Below, piece after piece: positions 56,515 through 64,000 of a stretch of 64,000 nt of DNA. The position numbers were made by a program, and so were the translations under genes. The stretch's first letter is position 1. Each line of letters starts with the position of its first letter. Source of the stretch: Angustibacter sp049994355 (GTDB lineage: Bacteria; Actinomycetota; Actinomycetes; Actinomycetales; Angustibacteraceae); contig NZ_CP188257.1 of assembly GCF_049994355.1 (NCBI RefSeq), positions 2,666,001 to 2,730,000 of the forward strand. The letters are read 5' to 3'. The notes beneath the pieces were generated by a model. It was not told the DNA's origin. It saw only the letters and a program-made list of their open reading frames with translations, and did not search any database.

Positions 56515-57861
56515 TCATACCTGCGACGCGAGACGGTCGAGAAGAAGGATCTGCGCGACGGTCATCGATTCGATCTCGACCGGGTCGACGCTCTCGTCGG
56601 AGGCGTGGATGCGTGCACCGGCAACGTCCTCAGGCCCCCACAGGATGAACTCGGCCCGGGGTGCGACGCCCTGCAGCGTCTTCAGGAGCGGGATTGAGCC
56701 ACCCGAGCCGGCCTCGCCCACGGGCTTGCCGTAGGCGTCGGCCAGCGCGGCGCGTGCCGCTGCGTAGCCCGGACCGTCCGTAGCACACCGGAACGGCGGT
56801 GCCTCCTTCGTGCGTTCGACCGAGACCTGCGCGCCCCATGGCGCGTGGGACTCCAGATGCCGGACCAGCGCGTCCAGCTCAGCGACCGGGTCCGCACCTG
56901 GCACGATGCGCATCGAGATCTTCGCCGCGGCCTCGGGAATGAGCACGTTCGACGAGCCGGCGATCGACGTCATGTCCACGCCGATCGCCGATACGGAAGG
57001 CTGCGCCCACAAGGTGTCCGCAATCGACGGCACACCGACCACCTGCACGCCGTCCAGCAGGTCAGCACTGTCCGCGAACTCCTCGGCGGACATGTCGACG
57101 CCGTCCCAGCTGAACCTCGTGACGCCGTCGACCGCGACGTTGCCGTCGTCGTCCTGCAGTGTGGCAAGCAGGCGCGCCAGCGACATCATCGCGTCTGGGG
57201 CGGCGCCGCCGAACACGCCGGAGTGCAACGGGTGCTCAAGAGTGCGCACCGTCACGACGCAGGCCACGTCCCCGCGCAGCGTCGTGGTCAGGACCGGCTC
57301 ACCGACGCGCAGGTTGCCCATGTCCGCGATGACGAACAGGTCGACGTCGAACAGCTCGGGGTGGCTCTCCACAAACACTTCGAGGTTGCTGTTCGTCTCC
57401 TCCATCCCCTCGACGATCAACCGCACAGTGCACGGCGGCTTGCCGTCGAAGGCGCGGAGCGTTCCCAGGTGCATCGCCAGACCGCCCTTGTCGTCAGCGA
57501 TCCCGCGGCCGTAGATGCGCCCATCGTCCTTGCGGGTCGGCATCCACGGGTCGCTCGTCCAGCCCTGCTCCATCGGCGCCGGCTGAACGTCGTAGTGCGC
57601 GTACAGCATCACGACCGGCGAGCCGGGCGGCCCGGCGATCTCGCCGTACACCGGCCGGTAGCCGTCCGGTACGTCCATCAGTCGGGCGTTGGCGAAACCT
57701 GCGTCCCGGAACAGCTCAAGCGTGCGCTGCGCCATCTCCTCCACCGGCTCAGGCGGGTAGCCGGGGAAGGCCACGGACGCAACCTCAACCAAGGCCATCA
57801 GGTCGGTCAGCATCTGCGGCATCTGCTCGGCGACGCGCGTGCGGGCTTCTTCGATCTCCAT
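56515..57861 (-). CDS. M20 family metallo-dipeptidase
   Basis: 448-residue zinc peptidase of the M20/M25 family. Probable metal and catalytic residues are in 'MLYAHYDVQPA' (His, Asp), 'IADDKGG' (Asp), 'EGMEETNS' (Glu), 'VIADMG' (Asp) and 'ARIHASDE' near the C-terminus (His). The lid/dimerisation domain lies between, with 'RTLEHPLHSGVFGG' contributing a His across the dimer. It removes residues from dipeptides or small amides in the cytoplasm. It lies 54 bases after a DcuA/B-like transporter gene on the same strand, suggesting one operon for uptake and cleavage. Confidence 0.92.
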   Translation of the reverse strand: MEIEEARTRVAEQMPQMLTDLMALVEVASVAFPGYPPEPVEEMAQRTLELFRDAGFANARLMDVPDGYRPVYGEIAGPPGSPVVMLYAHYDVQPAPMEQGWTSDPWMPTRKDDGRIYGRGIADDKGGLAMHLGTLRAFDGKPPCTVRLIVEGMEETNSNLEVFVESHPELFDVDLFVIADMGNLRVGEPVLTTTLRGDVACVVTVRTLEHPLHSGVFGGAAPDAMMSLARLLATLQDDDGNVAVDGVTRFSWDGVDMSAEEFADSADLLDGVQVVGVPSIADTLWAQPSVSAIGVDMTSIAGSSNVLIPEAAAKISMRIVPGADPVAELDALVRHLESHAPWGAQVSVERTKEAPPFRCATDGPGYAAARAALADAYGKPVGEAGSGGSIPLLKTLQGVAPRAEFILWGPEDVAGARIHASDESVDPVEIESMTVAQILLLDRLASQV

Positions 57862-57915
57862 CGTGTCCCTCTCAGCAACTGCTTGTGTCGGCGTTCAGGA
57901 TGACCGGCTTGCGAG

Positions 57916-59331
57916 TCACTTCACGACGGCTGCGATCGCCAGGCCGACCGCGACCACGCTCACCCACGACACCAGCATCGGGATCGTGAACGAGTGCCAG
58001 ACCGGGACCTGGCTCAGCTTGGTCGTCCCGGTCTTGTCGATGGCGACCGCGGCGATCTGCGAACCGTTCGCGGGGAACAACCAGACCCCGACCAGGGACG
58101 GCCACATCGCCGTGATGATCGCCGGTGACATGCCCGCGGCGAGGGCGATCGGGATCAGCGTGCGAGTGGTTGCGGACTGGCTCGTGGTCAACCCGCAGAC
58201 CAGGAACAGCGCGACGGCCAGGAACAGCGGATGGTCCTTCACCACGGACCCCATCCACTCGATGATCTGCGGGTTGCCGGCGATGAACGTGTCCGCCATC
58301 CACGCGATGCCGAACAGGGCTATCGCCGCGACGATGCCTGCGGAGAGCAACGGCTGCTCGAGTACCTTCGCCGGGGCGATCCTGCCGACCAGCAAGATGA
58401 TCAGCGCGACGGTGAACATGGCGAGCTCGATCACGACCGTCATGCTCAGCGGACCGGCGTCCTCACCGGTGCCGACAGTGGGCCGCAGGTCCTCGAACAG
58501 ACCCATGATGACGATGAAGGCCACACCGGCCAGGAAGATCAGCGCACTGGTCCGCCCATGGGCTACGTCCGAGGCGACCTCGCTCGCGCTGCGCTCCTCC
58601 GTGACGATCGCGGAAGCCGGCCGACGCGCCGCAGCGGCCGCTGCGGCCGCGCGGGTCTCTGCCGGCAGCTCGGCCATCACCTGCTCCGGGACCTCGACCT
58701 CGCCCGCGGCAACCAGTCGCAGGTACTCGGGGTCGTCCTTCAGCTCGGCACCGATGCGCTGCTGCACAAGCGAGGTCGCGATGCACGCAACGATCGAGGC
58801 CGGGATGGTAATCATCAGGATGTCGGTCAGCGTGAAGTCGTCCGGCAGCAGCGTCAGATAGGCCGCCATCGCTGCCGACACCGGGCTCGCGGTGATGCCG
58901 AGCGCCGAAGTCACGGTCGATGACGCCAACGGGCGCTCGGGCCGGATGCCGTTGCGATACGCCGTCTCGTTGATGACCGGGATGAGCGCGAAGTAGATGT
59001 TCGACGTCCCCGCACCGACCGTGAAGACGAACGAAACCAGCGGCGCGACGATCGTGATCCGCTTGGGGTTGGCTCGGATGATCCGCGAGGCGATGGAGAC
59101 CAGCCAGTCGATCCCACCCGCGGCCTGCATCGCCGACGAAGCGGTGATGACCGCGATGATGATGAAGAACGCGTCGACCGGCGGACTACCGGGATCCATC
59201 TGGAAGCCGAACACCAGCACGGCCGTACCGGCCACTCCCCACAGTCCGAGACCGATACCCCCCATGCGGACGCCGAGGAAAATCGCAGCGAGGACGACAA
59301 GACCCTCAAAGACAACGACCAGATCATCCAT
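57916..59331 (-). CDS. DcuA/DcuB-like C4-dicarboxylate transporter
   Basis: 471-residue membrane protein with about 11 hydrophobic helices in two halves joined by an acidic, Ala-rich cytoplasmic loop (residues ~205-245). 'FVFTVGAGTSNIYFALIPVI' and 'LGITASPVSAAMAA' recall the N-terminal half of anaerobic C4-dicarboxylate (Dcu) carriers, and 'SQSATTRTLIPIALAAGMSP' plus 'LFPANGSQIAAVAIDKTGTT' the C-terminal half. Dcu proteins exchange aspartate, fumarate and succinate. Followed by an M20 peptidase, so a dipeptide or N-acyl amino acid is also possible. The start ATG follows GGGGGGACACC. Confidence 0.85.
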   Translation of the reverse strand: MDDLVVVFEGLVVLAAIFLGVRMGGIGLGLWGVAGTAVLVFGFQMDPGSPPVDAFFIIIAVITASSAMQAAGGIDWLVSIASRIIRANPKRITIVAPLVSFVFTVGAGTSNIYFALIPVINETAYRNGIRPERPLASSTVTSALGITASPVSAAMAAYLTLLPDDFTLTDILMITIPASIVACIATSLVQQRIGAELKDDPEYLRLVAAGEVEVPEQVMAELPAETRAAAAAAAARRPASAIVTEERSASEVASDVAHGRTSALIFLAGVAFIVIMGLFEDLRPTVGTGEDAGPLSMTVVIELAMFTVALIILLVGRIAPAKVLEQPLLSAGIVAAIALFGIAWMADTFIAGNPQIIEWMGSVVKDHPLFLAVALFLVCGLTTSQSATTRTLIPIALAAGMSPAIITAMWPSLVGVWLFPANGSQIAAVAIDKTGTTKLSQVPVWHSFTIPMLVSWVSVVAVGLAIAAVVK

Positions 59332-59640
59332 GGTGTCCCCCCTTCAACGTGACCGGTCGACGGCACTTGCGGGCTCACTGTCGTCCCATCGTGGGGCGAA
59401 ATCAAGAGAACCATCGAACAGGGTCACTTCGCGCGGCGATAGTCGCAGAGGCAGTTGTCACCGTCGAGGCCGGCCGCTTCCTGAGCGGCGACCCATGGTC
59501 CATGATGGTCGTGGCTTTGCCCCCGCCCGAGGCAAACCTCCGGGTCGAACCAGAGCAGCTGGATGTGGTGGCTCCAATGATCTGTCGTCGGGTGATCCCT
59601 TGATCCCGCCCACCTTCGGGTTCGAGGGCCTGGTGTTCTG
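59332..59640. other. 309-bp divergent intergenic region
   Basis: Lies between the leftward Dcu-like transporter and the rightward DedA gene and should hold both promoters. I find no strong inverted repeat, RNA gene or supported small ORF. Frames crossing it have no recognisable sequence. Confidence 0.5.
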
Positions 59641-60378
59641 ATGCCGCTCCTGCACGCCGCGACGGTGCGATGGCGCAGTCTGTCGTGGCGCCGAAAGGCG
59701 GCGTTCGCGGCGGGCGCGCTCGCCGTCCTGGTGTGCTGCGTCGCCGCGGTCCAGTACATGGCGACCGGCGACGGGATCACGTTCATCGATCCCAGTCATC
59801 CTGGACGGTCCTACCTGGCCGTCTTCGTCCTGGTGGCACTGGACGCCGTAATCCCCATCTTTCCCGGGGAGACGACCCTGAACGCGGCTTCGACGGCGGC
59901 CGCGCAGGGTCGGCTCGAGCTCTGGCCAATCGTGGTGATGGGTGCGTTGGGCGCGATCGCGGGTGACTCAGCGCTGTTCTGGCTGGCCCGCCGCTACTCG
60001 AGGAGGATCGAGCCCCAGGTCGACCGCGCTCGGGCCAATGCCAACGTCCGCCAGGCGCTGGACCTCATGGACTCCAGCGCACCCGCGCTGATCGTCGGTG
60101 GACGCTACGTGCCCGGCATGCGATTCGTGGTGAACGCCACGATGGGCCTGTCGCGAATCGCCTACCGTCGGTTCCTTCTCTGGTCAGTGCTGAGCGGTGT
60201 CCTGTGGAGTGTCTACACCTGCGCGATGGCCTATTGGATCGGCCTGAGCTTGGGAGAGTATCCGCTCGCCTCAGTCGTCGTCTCTGGACTGGTGACCACC
60301 GTCGCGCTGGCGATCGTGTTCCTCAGCATGCGACGTCACCGCCGAACCCTCGCCACCCGCGGGCGGACTGCACCCTGA
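59641..60378 (+). CDS. DedA family (SNARE-associated/VTT) membrane protein
   Basis: 245 residues with five or so hydrophobic segments. 'VIPIFPGETTLNAASTAAAQ' is the DedA reentrant-loop motif, and 'GGRYVPGMRFVVNATMGLS' the second conserved one with its essential Arg. DedA proteins move or flip phospholipid carriers across the membrane. The start ATG 59641 lacks a strong ribosome site (GAGGG is 12 bases away). It stands alone, convergent with the glycosidase gene. Confidence 0.9.
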   Translation: MPLLHAATVRWRSLSWRRKAAFAAGALAVLVCCVAAVQYMATGDGITFIDPSHPGRSYLAVFVLVALDAVIPIFPGETTLNAASTAAAQGRLELWPIVVMGALGAIAGDSALFWLARRYSRRIEPQVDRARANANVRQALDLMDSSAPALIVGGRYVPGMRFVVNATMGLSRIAYRRFLLWSVLSGVLWSVYTCAMAYWIGLSLGEYPLASVVVSGLVTTVALAIVFLSMRRHRRTLATRGRTAP

Positions 60379-60410
60379 CGTCGGACATCCGGTCCGCACG
60401 TCGTCCACTG

Positions 60411-60426
60411 GCCGGCTGCTGCCGGC
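60411..60426. terminator. Hairpin between convergent genes
   Basis: GCCGGC-TGCT-GCCGGC gives a six-pair stem and four-base loop between the DedA gene and the end of the glycosidase gene, touching the glycosidase stop. No T-tract follows. Confidence 0.3.
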
Positions 60427-63038
60427 TACTCGGTGATCACCAGCGTGTGACGTCCCGGCGAGGTGGGCACGCTGACCTCGCTGCCGCGGTTGGTCTGCGT
60501 GACCTGGTAGCCGTCGACGACGTGTCCATCGAGCAGCACGGATGACGGTCGCACGCCGTGCGGCAACGTCTGGCCGATGACGATCTGGTATGCGCCGGTG
60601 CTGGCGGGAGCGTTGACCCGGGTCCGGTACGTAGCACCGACGTGAGTGGCGAGGACGTCCGCCGAGCCGGCGCCGAGCCTGATGTCACTGCCCTGGACGG
60701 TCCGCTGGCCGGCCGGTACCTGCGGGATGAAGGACAGCCGGCGCCGCCCCAGATCCGGCTGGACGCCGAGCCACTGGTGCACGACCGCCCAGGCCGTGCC
60801 GTAGTTGCCCCAGGCCTGCATGAACATGGACCGGCACGTCCAGCAGCGGTCGATGTTCGCGCCCTGGTCCGGCGAGGGGAAGATCTCCGGCATCGCGCCC
60901 GGCTGCTCGTCCGGCGTGCCGCCGGTCGCCGGCTCGGCGAACATCGTCTGCGCCAGCGCGTTGGTGTAGCGCTGCTGCTGGCCGGCACCGAGCCGGCCGT
61001 AGTTGCCCTCGGCGATCGACTGGATCGAGGTGGTCAGGCCGAAGATGACCTTCTCGCCAGTGCCGCTGGCGCCACCGCCGCAGGCGGTGTGGAACAGGCC
61101 GGGGTTGAACGGCGGGGTGCCGCTGAAGCAGTCGTTCTCGCGCCCGGCGGCCGCGGTGTCGCCGTGCTGGTAGGGGGCCAGGCCGGGTACCTCACGGCCG
61201 GCCACCCGCAGTTCGGCCTCCATCGGCGTCTGGCCGATCCAGTGCTTCTGGAAGCTCTGCATGTTGCCGGGGTCGTTCAGCGAGTCGGCGTACTGCTGCG
61301 CAGCGCCATCCCACCACGTGCTGTCGAACCGCTGCGCCAGCCCGTCGGCGAGCCGGCCGGCCCAGGTGGCGGTACCGGTGTCGTGCTTGGACGACGCCAT
61401 GTCGGCCAGGTCGTAGAGACCCCGGATCAGGTACACGGTGTTGTCCAGCTTCTCCGGGCCCATCCCGGTGCGCTCGACGTTGCCAAGACCCTCCGGCCAG
61501 CCGTCGTGGTCGGCGTCCAGCTGGTTCACGACGTAGCGCAGGTTCCGAACGGTGAAGTTGTACATCTGGTCGCGGAAGCGGTTATCCCCGGTCCAGCGCC
61601 AGACCAGCGCGACGGCGCTCGGGAACTTCACCGTCTCGTCGGTGTTGAAGTCGTAGGCGGTGGTGCCGTCCGGGTTGGTCCGACGCGAGTCGTGGCCGAA
61701 GTAGACCGAGCCGTCCGAGACCACCTCGTGGGTGACGACGCCCGAGCGTTGGTTGAGCAGGTCAGAGACGTCGCGCAGCGCACGCAGATGGCCCTCGATC
61801 GACTCGAACTGCCCGACCGAGACCGCGGCGAACGACGTGTACTCCGCGTCGGTGCCGAACATCCACGGGTAGTCCGGGAAGCCCGCGCCGATCCAGGTCG
61901 CCTCAGGCACCGTGCCCAACGGCGCCGGGAACTGGGTGCCTTGGTTGGTCCAGCGAACCCGCAGGTTCTGCGCGCTCTGGGTGAGGTCGGCGAGGTTCTG
62001 CTTGCCCCAGTCGACCGCGGCCTGCAGCACCCGGTCCCCCGGCAGGGACAGTTTCGTCCTGCCGGCCAGCTGCTTGCGGGCGGCGACCTTCGCCGCGAGC
62101 GCGGCGTCGGGGTTGCGCAGCGTCTTGCGCAGCTCGTGCTGGGCTGCCGTCATCCCGTGGTCGGAGCCGGCGACAGCCAGCCACACGGTCTTCGAGGCGC
62201 CGGGCGCCAGCTTCACGGAGTAGGTCAGCTGGCCGCCGACACCGTGGCCGAACGGGCCGTCGTCGCATTGCGACGGCTTGGGGTCGGCGGGCGCGCCGGG
62301 TTCGGTCCCGGTGCAACGATGCCCCGGCTGCGGGCCCCAGAACCCGTCGCCGACCGCGCCCCAGTCAGGCTTGGCGGAGGTTCCGACGAGCGCCGCGTAG
62401 TGGTGCGTCGGCGTGCCTGGCAGGGCGCCGTCGTCGGTGAACGCGAGGTTCTGCCCGGTGAACTGGCCGTGGTCAGGCAGGTTGTCCGACGCATTCGGCG
62501 TCAGGCCACTGAAACCCCATGGGAACTGTCCCATCAGCTCGGAGCGGGCGTCGATTGACAGCTTCGCCGTCCGGGCTGCGCCGGGGTTGGTGATGGTCAG
62601 GCCGAACAGCGCGCCGCGCGAGCCGTCCGGCACGAAATCGGTGCGCCGGACCTGCAGGCCGCTGGTGTCGGGCAACGCGTACCGCGTGTAGCCCTGGCCG
62701 CTGGTGAAGGTCGTCGCCGGCCCGACCCACTGGTCGTCCAGCCCGAACCACACGCCGTCCAGGAGCTTCAGCGGCGGCGTCCACACACCGCCCATCTCGC
62801 CCGTGATGTGCCAGCCGTTCGCATAGAACCGGCCGTCCTCGAAGCCGATCGAGTAGGCCCGCGTGCCGGCGGCGACCTCGCGCCGATCTTGCAGCCGGCT
62901 GCTGGTCGACAGCTCCGGCCCGGACGGCGCAGGTCTGGCCGCCCCGGACGAGGCCGCGCTGGCCAGCCCCTGCCCCCAGATCGACATCGCGGCCATCACG
63001 AACACCGTGGCCGTCGTGGCCACGAACCTGCGAGACAT
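60426..63038 (-). CDS. Secreted (alpha/alpha)6-barrel glycoside hydrolase-like protein
   Basis: 870 residues from ATG 63038, behind AAGGAG. It begins with a Sec signal peptide ('MSRRFVATTATVFVMAAMSI', cleavage near 'ASAASS'). A beta-sandwich of ~300 residues is followed by a helical barrel with 'PWMFGTDAEYTSFA', 'LDADHDGWPEGLGNVERTGM', 'EKLDNTVYLIRGLYDLADMA' and 'DRCWTCRSMFMQAWGNYGTA', then a C-terminal beta domain. This is the six-hairpin glycosidase fold seen in debranching enzymes, rhamnosidases and GH63/GH15 relatives. Acidic residues in 'GTDAEY' and 'GWPEGLGNVE' may be catalytic. Exact family and substrate are not assigned. Confidence 0.85.
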   Translation of the reverse strand: MSRRFVATTATVFVMAAMSIWGQGLASAASSGAARPAPSGPELSTSSRLQDRREVAAGTRAYSIGFEDGRFYANGWHITGEMGGVWTPPLKLLDGVWFGLDDQWVGPATTFTSGQGYTRYALPDTSGLQVRRTDFVPDGSRGALFGLTITNPGAARTAKLSIDARSELMGQFPWGFSGLTPNASDNLPDHGQFTGQNLAFTDDGALPGTPTHHYAALVGTSAKPDWGAVGDGFWGPQPGHRCTGTEPGAPADPKPSQCDDGPFGHGVGGQLTYSVKLAPGASKTVWLAVAGSDHGMTAAQHELRKTLRNPDAALAAKVAARKQLAGRTKLSLPGDRVLQAAVDWGKQNLADLTQSAQNLRVRWTNQGTQFPAPLGTVPEATWIGAGFPDYPWMFGTDAEYTSFAAVSVGQFESIEGHLRALRDVSDLLNQRSGVVTHEVVSDGSVYFGHDSRRTNPDGTTAYDFNTDETVKFPSAVALVWRWTGDNRFRDQMYNFTVRNLRYVVNQLDADHDGWPEGLGNVERTGMGPEKLDNTVYLIRGLYDLADMASSKHDTGTATWAGRLADGLAQRFDSTWWDGAAQQYADSLNDPGNMQSFQKHWIGQTPMEAELRVAGREVPGLAPYQHGDTAAAGRENDCFSGTPPFNPGLFHTACGGGASGTGEKVIFGLTTSIQSIAEGNYGRLGAGQQQRYTNALAQTMFAEPATGGTPDEQPGAMPEIFPSPDQGANIDRCWTCRSMFMQAWGNYGTAWAVVHQWLGVQPDLGRRRLSFIPQVPAGQRTVQGSDIRLGAGSADVLATHVGATYRTRVNAPASTGAYQIVIGQTLPHGVRPSSVLLDGHVVDGYQVTQTNRGSEVSVPTSPGRHTLVITE

Positions 63039-63269
63039 GTGGCACTCCTTCATCAGCCGCGCAGCGGGCGAACCGGCGTCAATCCGGACAAACCTGCCGC
63101 CTTCGGCCGCACCTTCCCACAGGTGAGCCGGATTTGCGACCGCAACCACTGTCCGTGACCATCGAGGGTTACTCGGCACCCTCCACCACACCGGCATCGA
63201 GCCTCGGAATCCTTCGGGAATACGGGAACTGCCGAGCTGTGGCGTTGACCTAGCCGCATCGTTGCAGGG

Positions 63270-63317
63270 GTGGTTGCAGCGGACTGGTGGTGATCACCAC
63301 CAGTCCGCTGCAACCAC
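63270..63317. terminator. Perfect 48-bp palindrome
   Basis: The sequence is self-complementary over 24 bases on each side of its centre (between 63293 and 63294, ..GGTGA|TCACC..), with no mismatch. It lies 75 bases past the stop of the Calx-beta gene, so a transcription terminator is the simplest reading, although no T-run follows on either side. The word GTTGCAG is repeated just to its left (63261-63267). Confidence 0.55.
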
Positions 63318-63333
63318 GGCGCGCAGACGACGA

Positions 63334-63369
63334 CGCTGGGGCGCGGCCCGTGCGGGCCGCGCCCCAGCG
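63334..63369. terminator. 16-bp GC hairpin with 4-base loop
   Basis: CGCTGGGGCGCGGCCC pairs perfectly with GGGCCGCGCCCCAGCG across GTGC. It begins 23 bases after the Calx-beta stop on the minus strand, the expected place for a terminator. With the palindrome at 63270-63317 it forms a double hairpin. Confidence 0.7.
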
Positions 63370-63392
63370 CTGGGTGTTGCGGTCGGACCTCG

Positions 63393-64000
63393 TCAGCGGA
63401 TTCGGACGCTGGCCTTCGCCGACTCGTACGTGCCCGCGGACGTGGCCACCACGGCGGCCAGGGTCACGCTGCTGCCGACCTTGTAAGCCTTGGTCGGCTT
63501 CAAGGTGAGACGACCGCCGGCGTCCAGGGTGCCCTTGGCGACCAGCGTGTGCTTGCCGGTGGAGGCGACGGTGTACAGCGACACCGTCGACTTCGGCGCG
63601 GCCGACGTCGTGGTGACCGCGGCGCTCAGGTGGCCGCTGCCGGTGGCTGCGACCTTGATCCCGACGGTCCGGTCGTCGTTGACGATCGTGCCGGTCGCCT
63701 TCGCGTCGGCGATAGAGCCGTAGCTGGCGCCGGACAACGAAACCGCGAAGGTCTCGTTGGCCTCGCGGACCTTGTCACCGACGACCTTCACCGAGATGGC
63801 GCCCGTGGTCTTCCCCTTGGGGATGGTCACGGTGCCGGTGCGAGTGACGTAGTCGCTGCCGCCCTTGGCGGTGCCCGACGTCGTGGCGAAGTTGACGTTG
63901 ACGTCGTAGTCCGCCGGACCGTTGAGCGTGACCGGGAACACGGCGTTGACCGAGGAGTTGCCCTCGACGACGCGCGCGTCACCGATCGCGACCGTCGGCG
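63393..64000 (-). CDS. C-terminal end of a Calx-beta repeat protein (partial)
   Basis: The frame is open to the right edge of the window; about 200 C-terminal residues are visible. 'IGDARVVEGNSSVNAVFPVT', 'VNFATTSGTAKGGSDYVTRT' and 'TGTIVNDDR' define one full Calx-beta domain (~95 residues), a calcium-binding beta sandwich common in large secreted proteins. The remainder is a smaller Ig-like beta domain ('VSLYTVASTGKHTLVAKGTL', ending 'YESAKASVRIR'). The missing N-terminal part probably carries a signal peptide and more repeats. It ends at a double hairpin. Confidence 0.88.
   Translation of the reverse strand, partial: PTVAIGDARVVEGNSSVNAVFPVTLNGPADYDVNVNFATTSGTAKGGSDYVTRTGTVTIPKGKTTGAISVKVVGDKVREANETFAVSLSGASYGSIADAKATGTIVNDDRTVGIKVAATGSGHLSAAVTTTSAAPKSTVSLYTVASTGKHTLVAKGTLDAGGRLTLKPTKAYKVGSSVTLAAVVATSAGTYESAKASVRIR

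Larger units (their letters stand above)
63039..63392. other. Intergenic region with two strong hairpins
   Basis: This 354-bp stretch separates the glycosidase start from the end of the Calx-beta gene, both on the minus strand. It contains the glycosidase promoter on its left and the two hairpins listed separately on its right. No gene is visible. Confidence 0.7.

Noticed and set aside
59424..59786. Leftward small frame overlapping the start of the DedA gene
   Set aside because: It overlaps a well supported gene on the other strand, has biased His/Arg/Thr composition and matches no family.
63270..63317. Palindrome as an insertion-sequence end or recombination site
   Set aside because: No transposase or recombinase gene, no target duplication and no second copy in the window; its place after a stop codon favours a terminator.

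Overview
The window is high-GC DNA with dense coding, short intergenic gaps, frequent GTG starts and many ATGA/GTGA stop-start overlaps. Together with actinobacterial families (LAL-type LuxR regulator, GH15 glucan/trehalose hydrolase, DUF1326/DUF2182 pair, ThrE-type exporter), this points to an actinomycete chromosome. I cannot name a genus. No rRNA, tRNA, CRISPR array, transposase or prophage core was recognised.

Region 1 (1-4.5 kb): a partial TrmB/LuxR-like regulator diverges from a large secreted subtilisin-like protease, with a perfect 14-bp palindrome between them. Region 2 (4.5-10.3 kb): an oxidative sugar-acid catabolic cluster. IclR regulator, Zn alcohol dehydrogenase, SMP-30 lactonase and SDR run leftward; an IlvD/Edd-type sugar-acid dehydratase and an SRPBCC protein run rightward. 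A 19-codon ORF that looks like the remnant start of another SDR gene overlaps the lactonase start. Region 3 (10.4-15.4 kb): a small membrane protein, a LAL regulator divergent from a glucose-6-phosphate dehydrogenase paralogue, and an orphan gene behind tandem 22-bp repeats. Region 4 (15.5-22.7 kb): a five-gene leftward operon, cydA-cydB-GH15 hydrolase-NDH-2-GMC oxidoreductase, mostly joined by 4-base overlaps. It links carbohydrate hydrolysis and oxidation to a cytochrome bd respiratory branch.

Region 5 (22.9-31.5 kb): mixed single genes. These include a DUF1345-like membrane protein, a universal stress protein, a molbindin-like TOBE protein, a sulfite-oxidase-like molybdoenzyme, a SAP-like coiled-coil protein, a tail/baseplate-like small protein, the DUF1326-DUF2182 pair and an EmrB-type drug exporter.

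Region 6 (31.5-52.6 kb) is the most unusual part: a single 21-kb operon of six translationally coupled genes encoding proteins of 216, about 3300, 646, 326, 1301 and 1238 residues. The giant protein carries a segment resembling the DUF6603 family and a recurring helical motif. The last protein is a BNR/sortilin-like beta-propeller with a poly-proline linker. None has a signal peptide or a recognisable enzymatic signature. It looks like an intracellular multi-protein assembly of undescribed function and is the best candidate for a new system.

Region 7 (52.9-64 kb): a YciI-like protein, a ThrE-type exporter with a Ser/Thr/Pro-rich extension, DUF1269 and PLDc_N/SHOCT membrane proteins, a DcuA/B-like transporter with an M20 dipeptidase, a DedA protein, a secreted (alpha/alpha)6-type glycosidase, and the end of a Calx-beta protein. 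Two very strong hairpins, one a perfect 48-bp palindrome, lie downstream of the Calx-beta gene.
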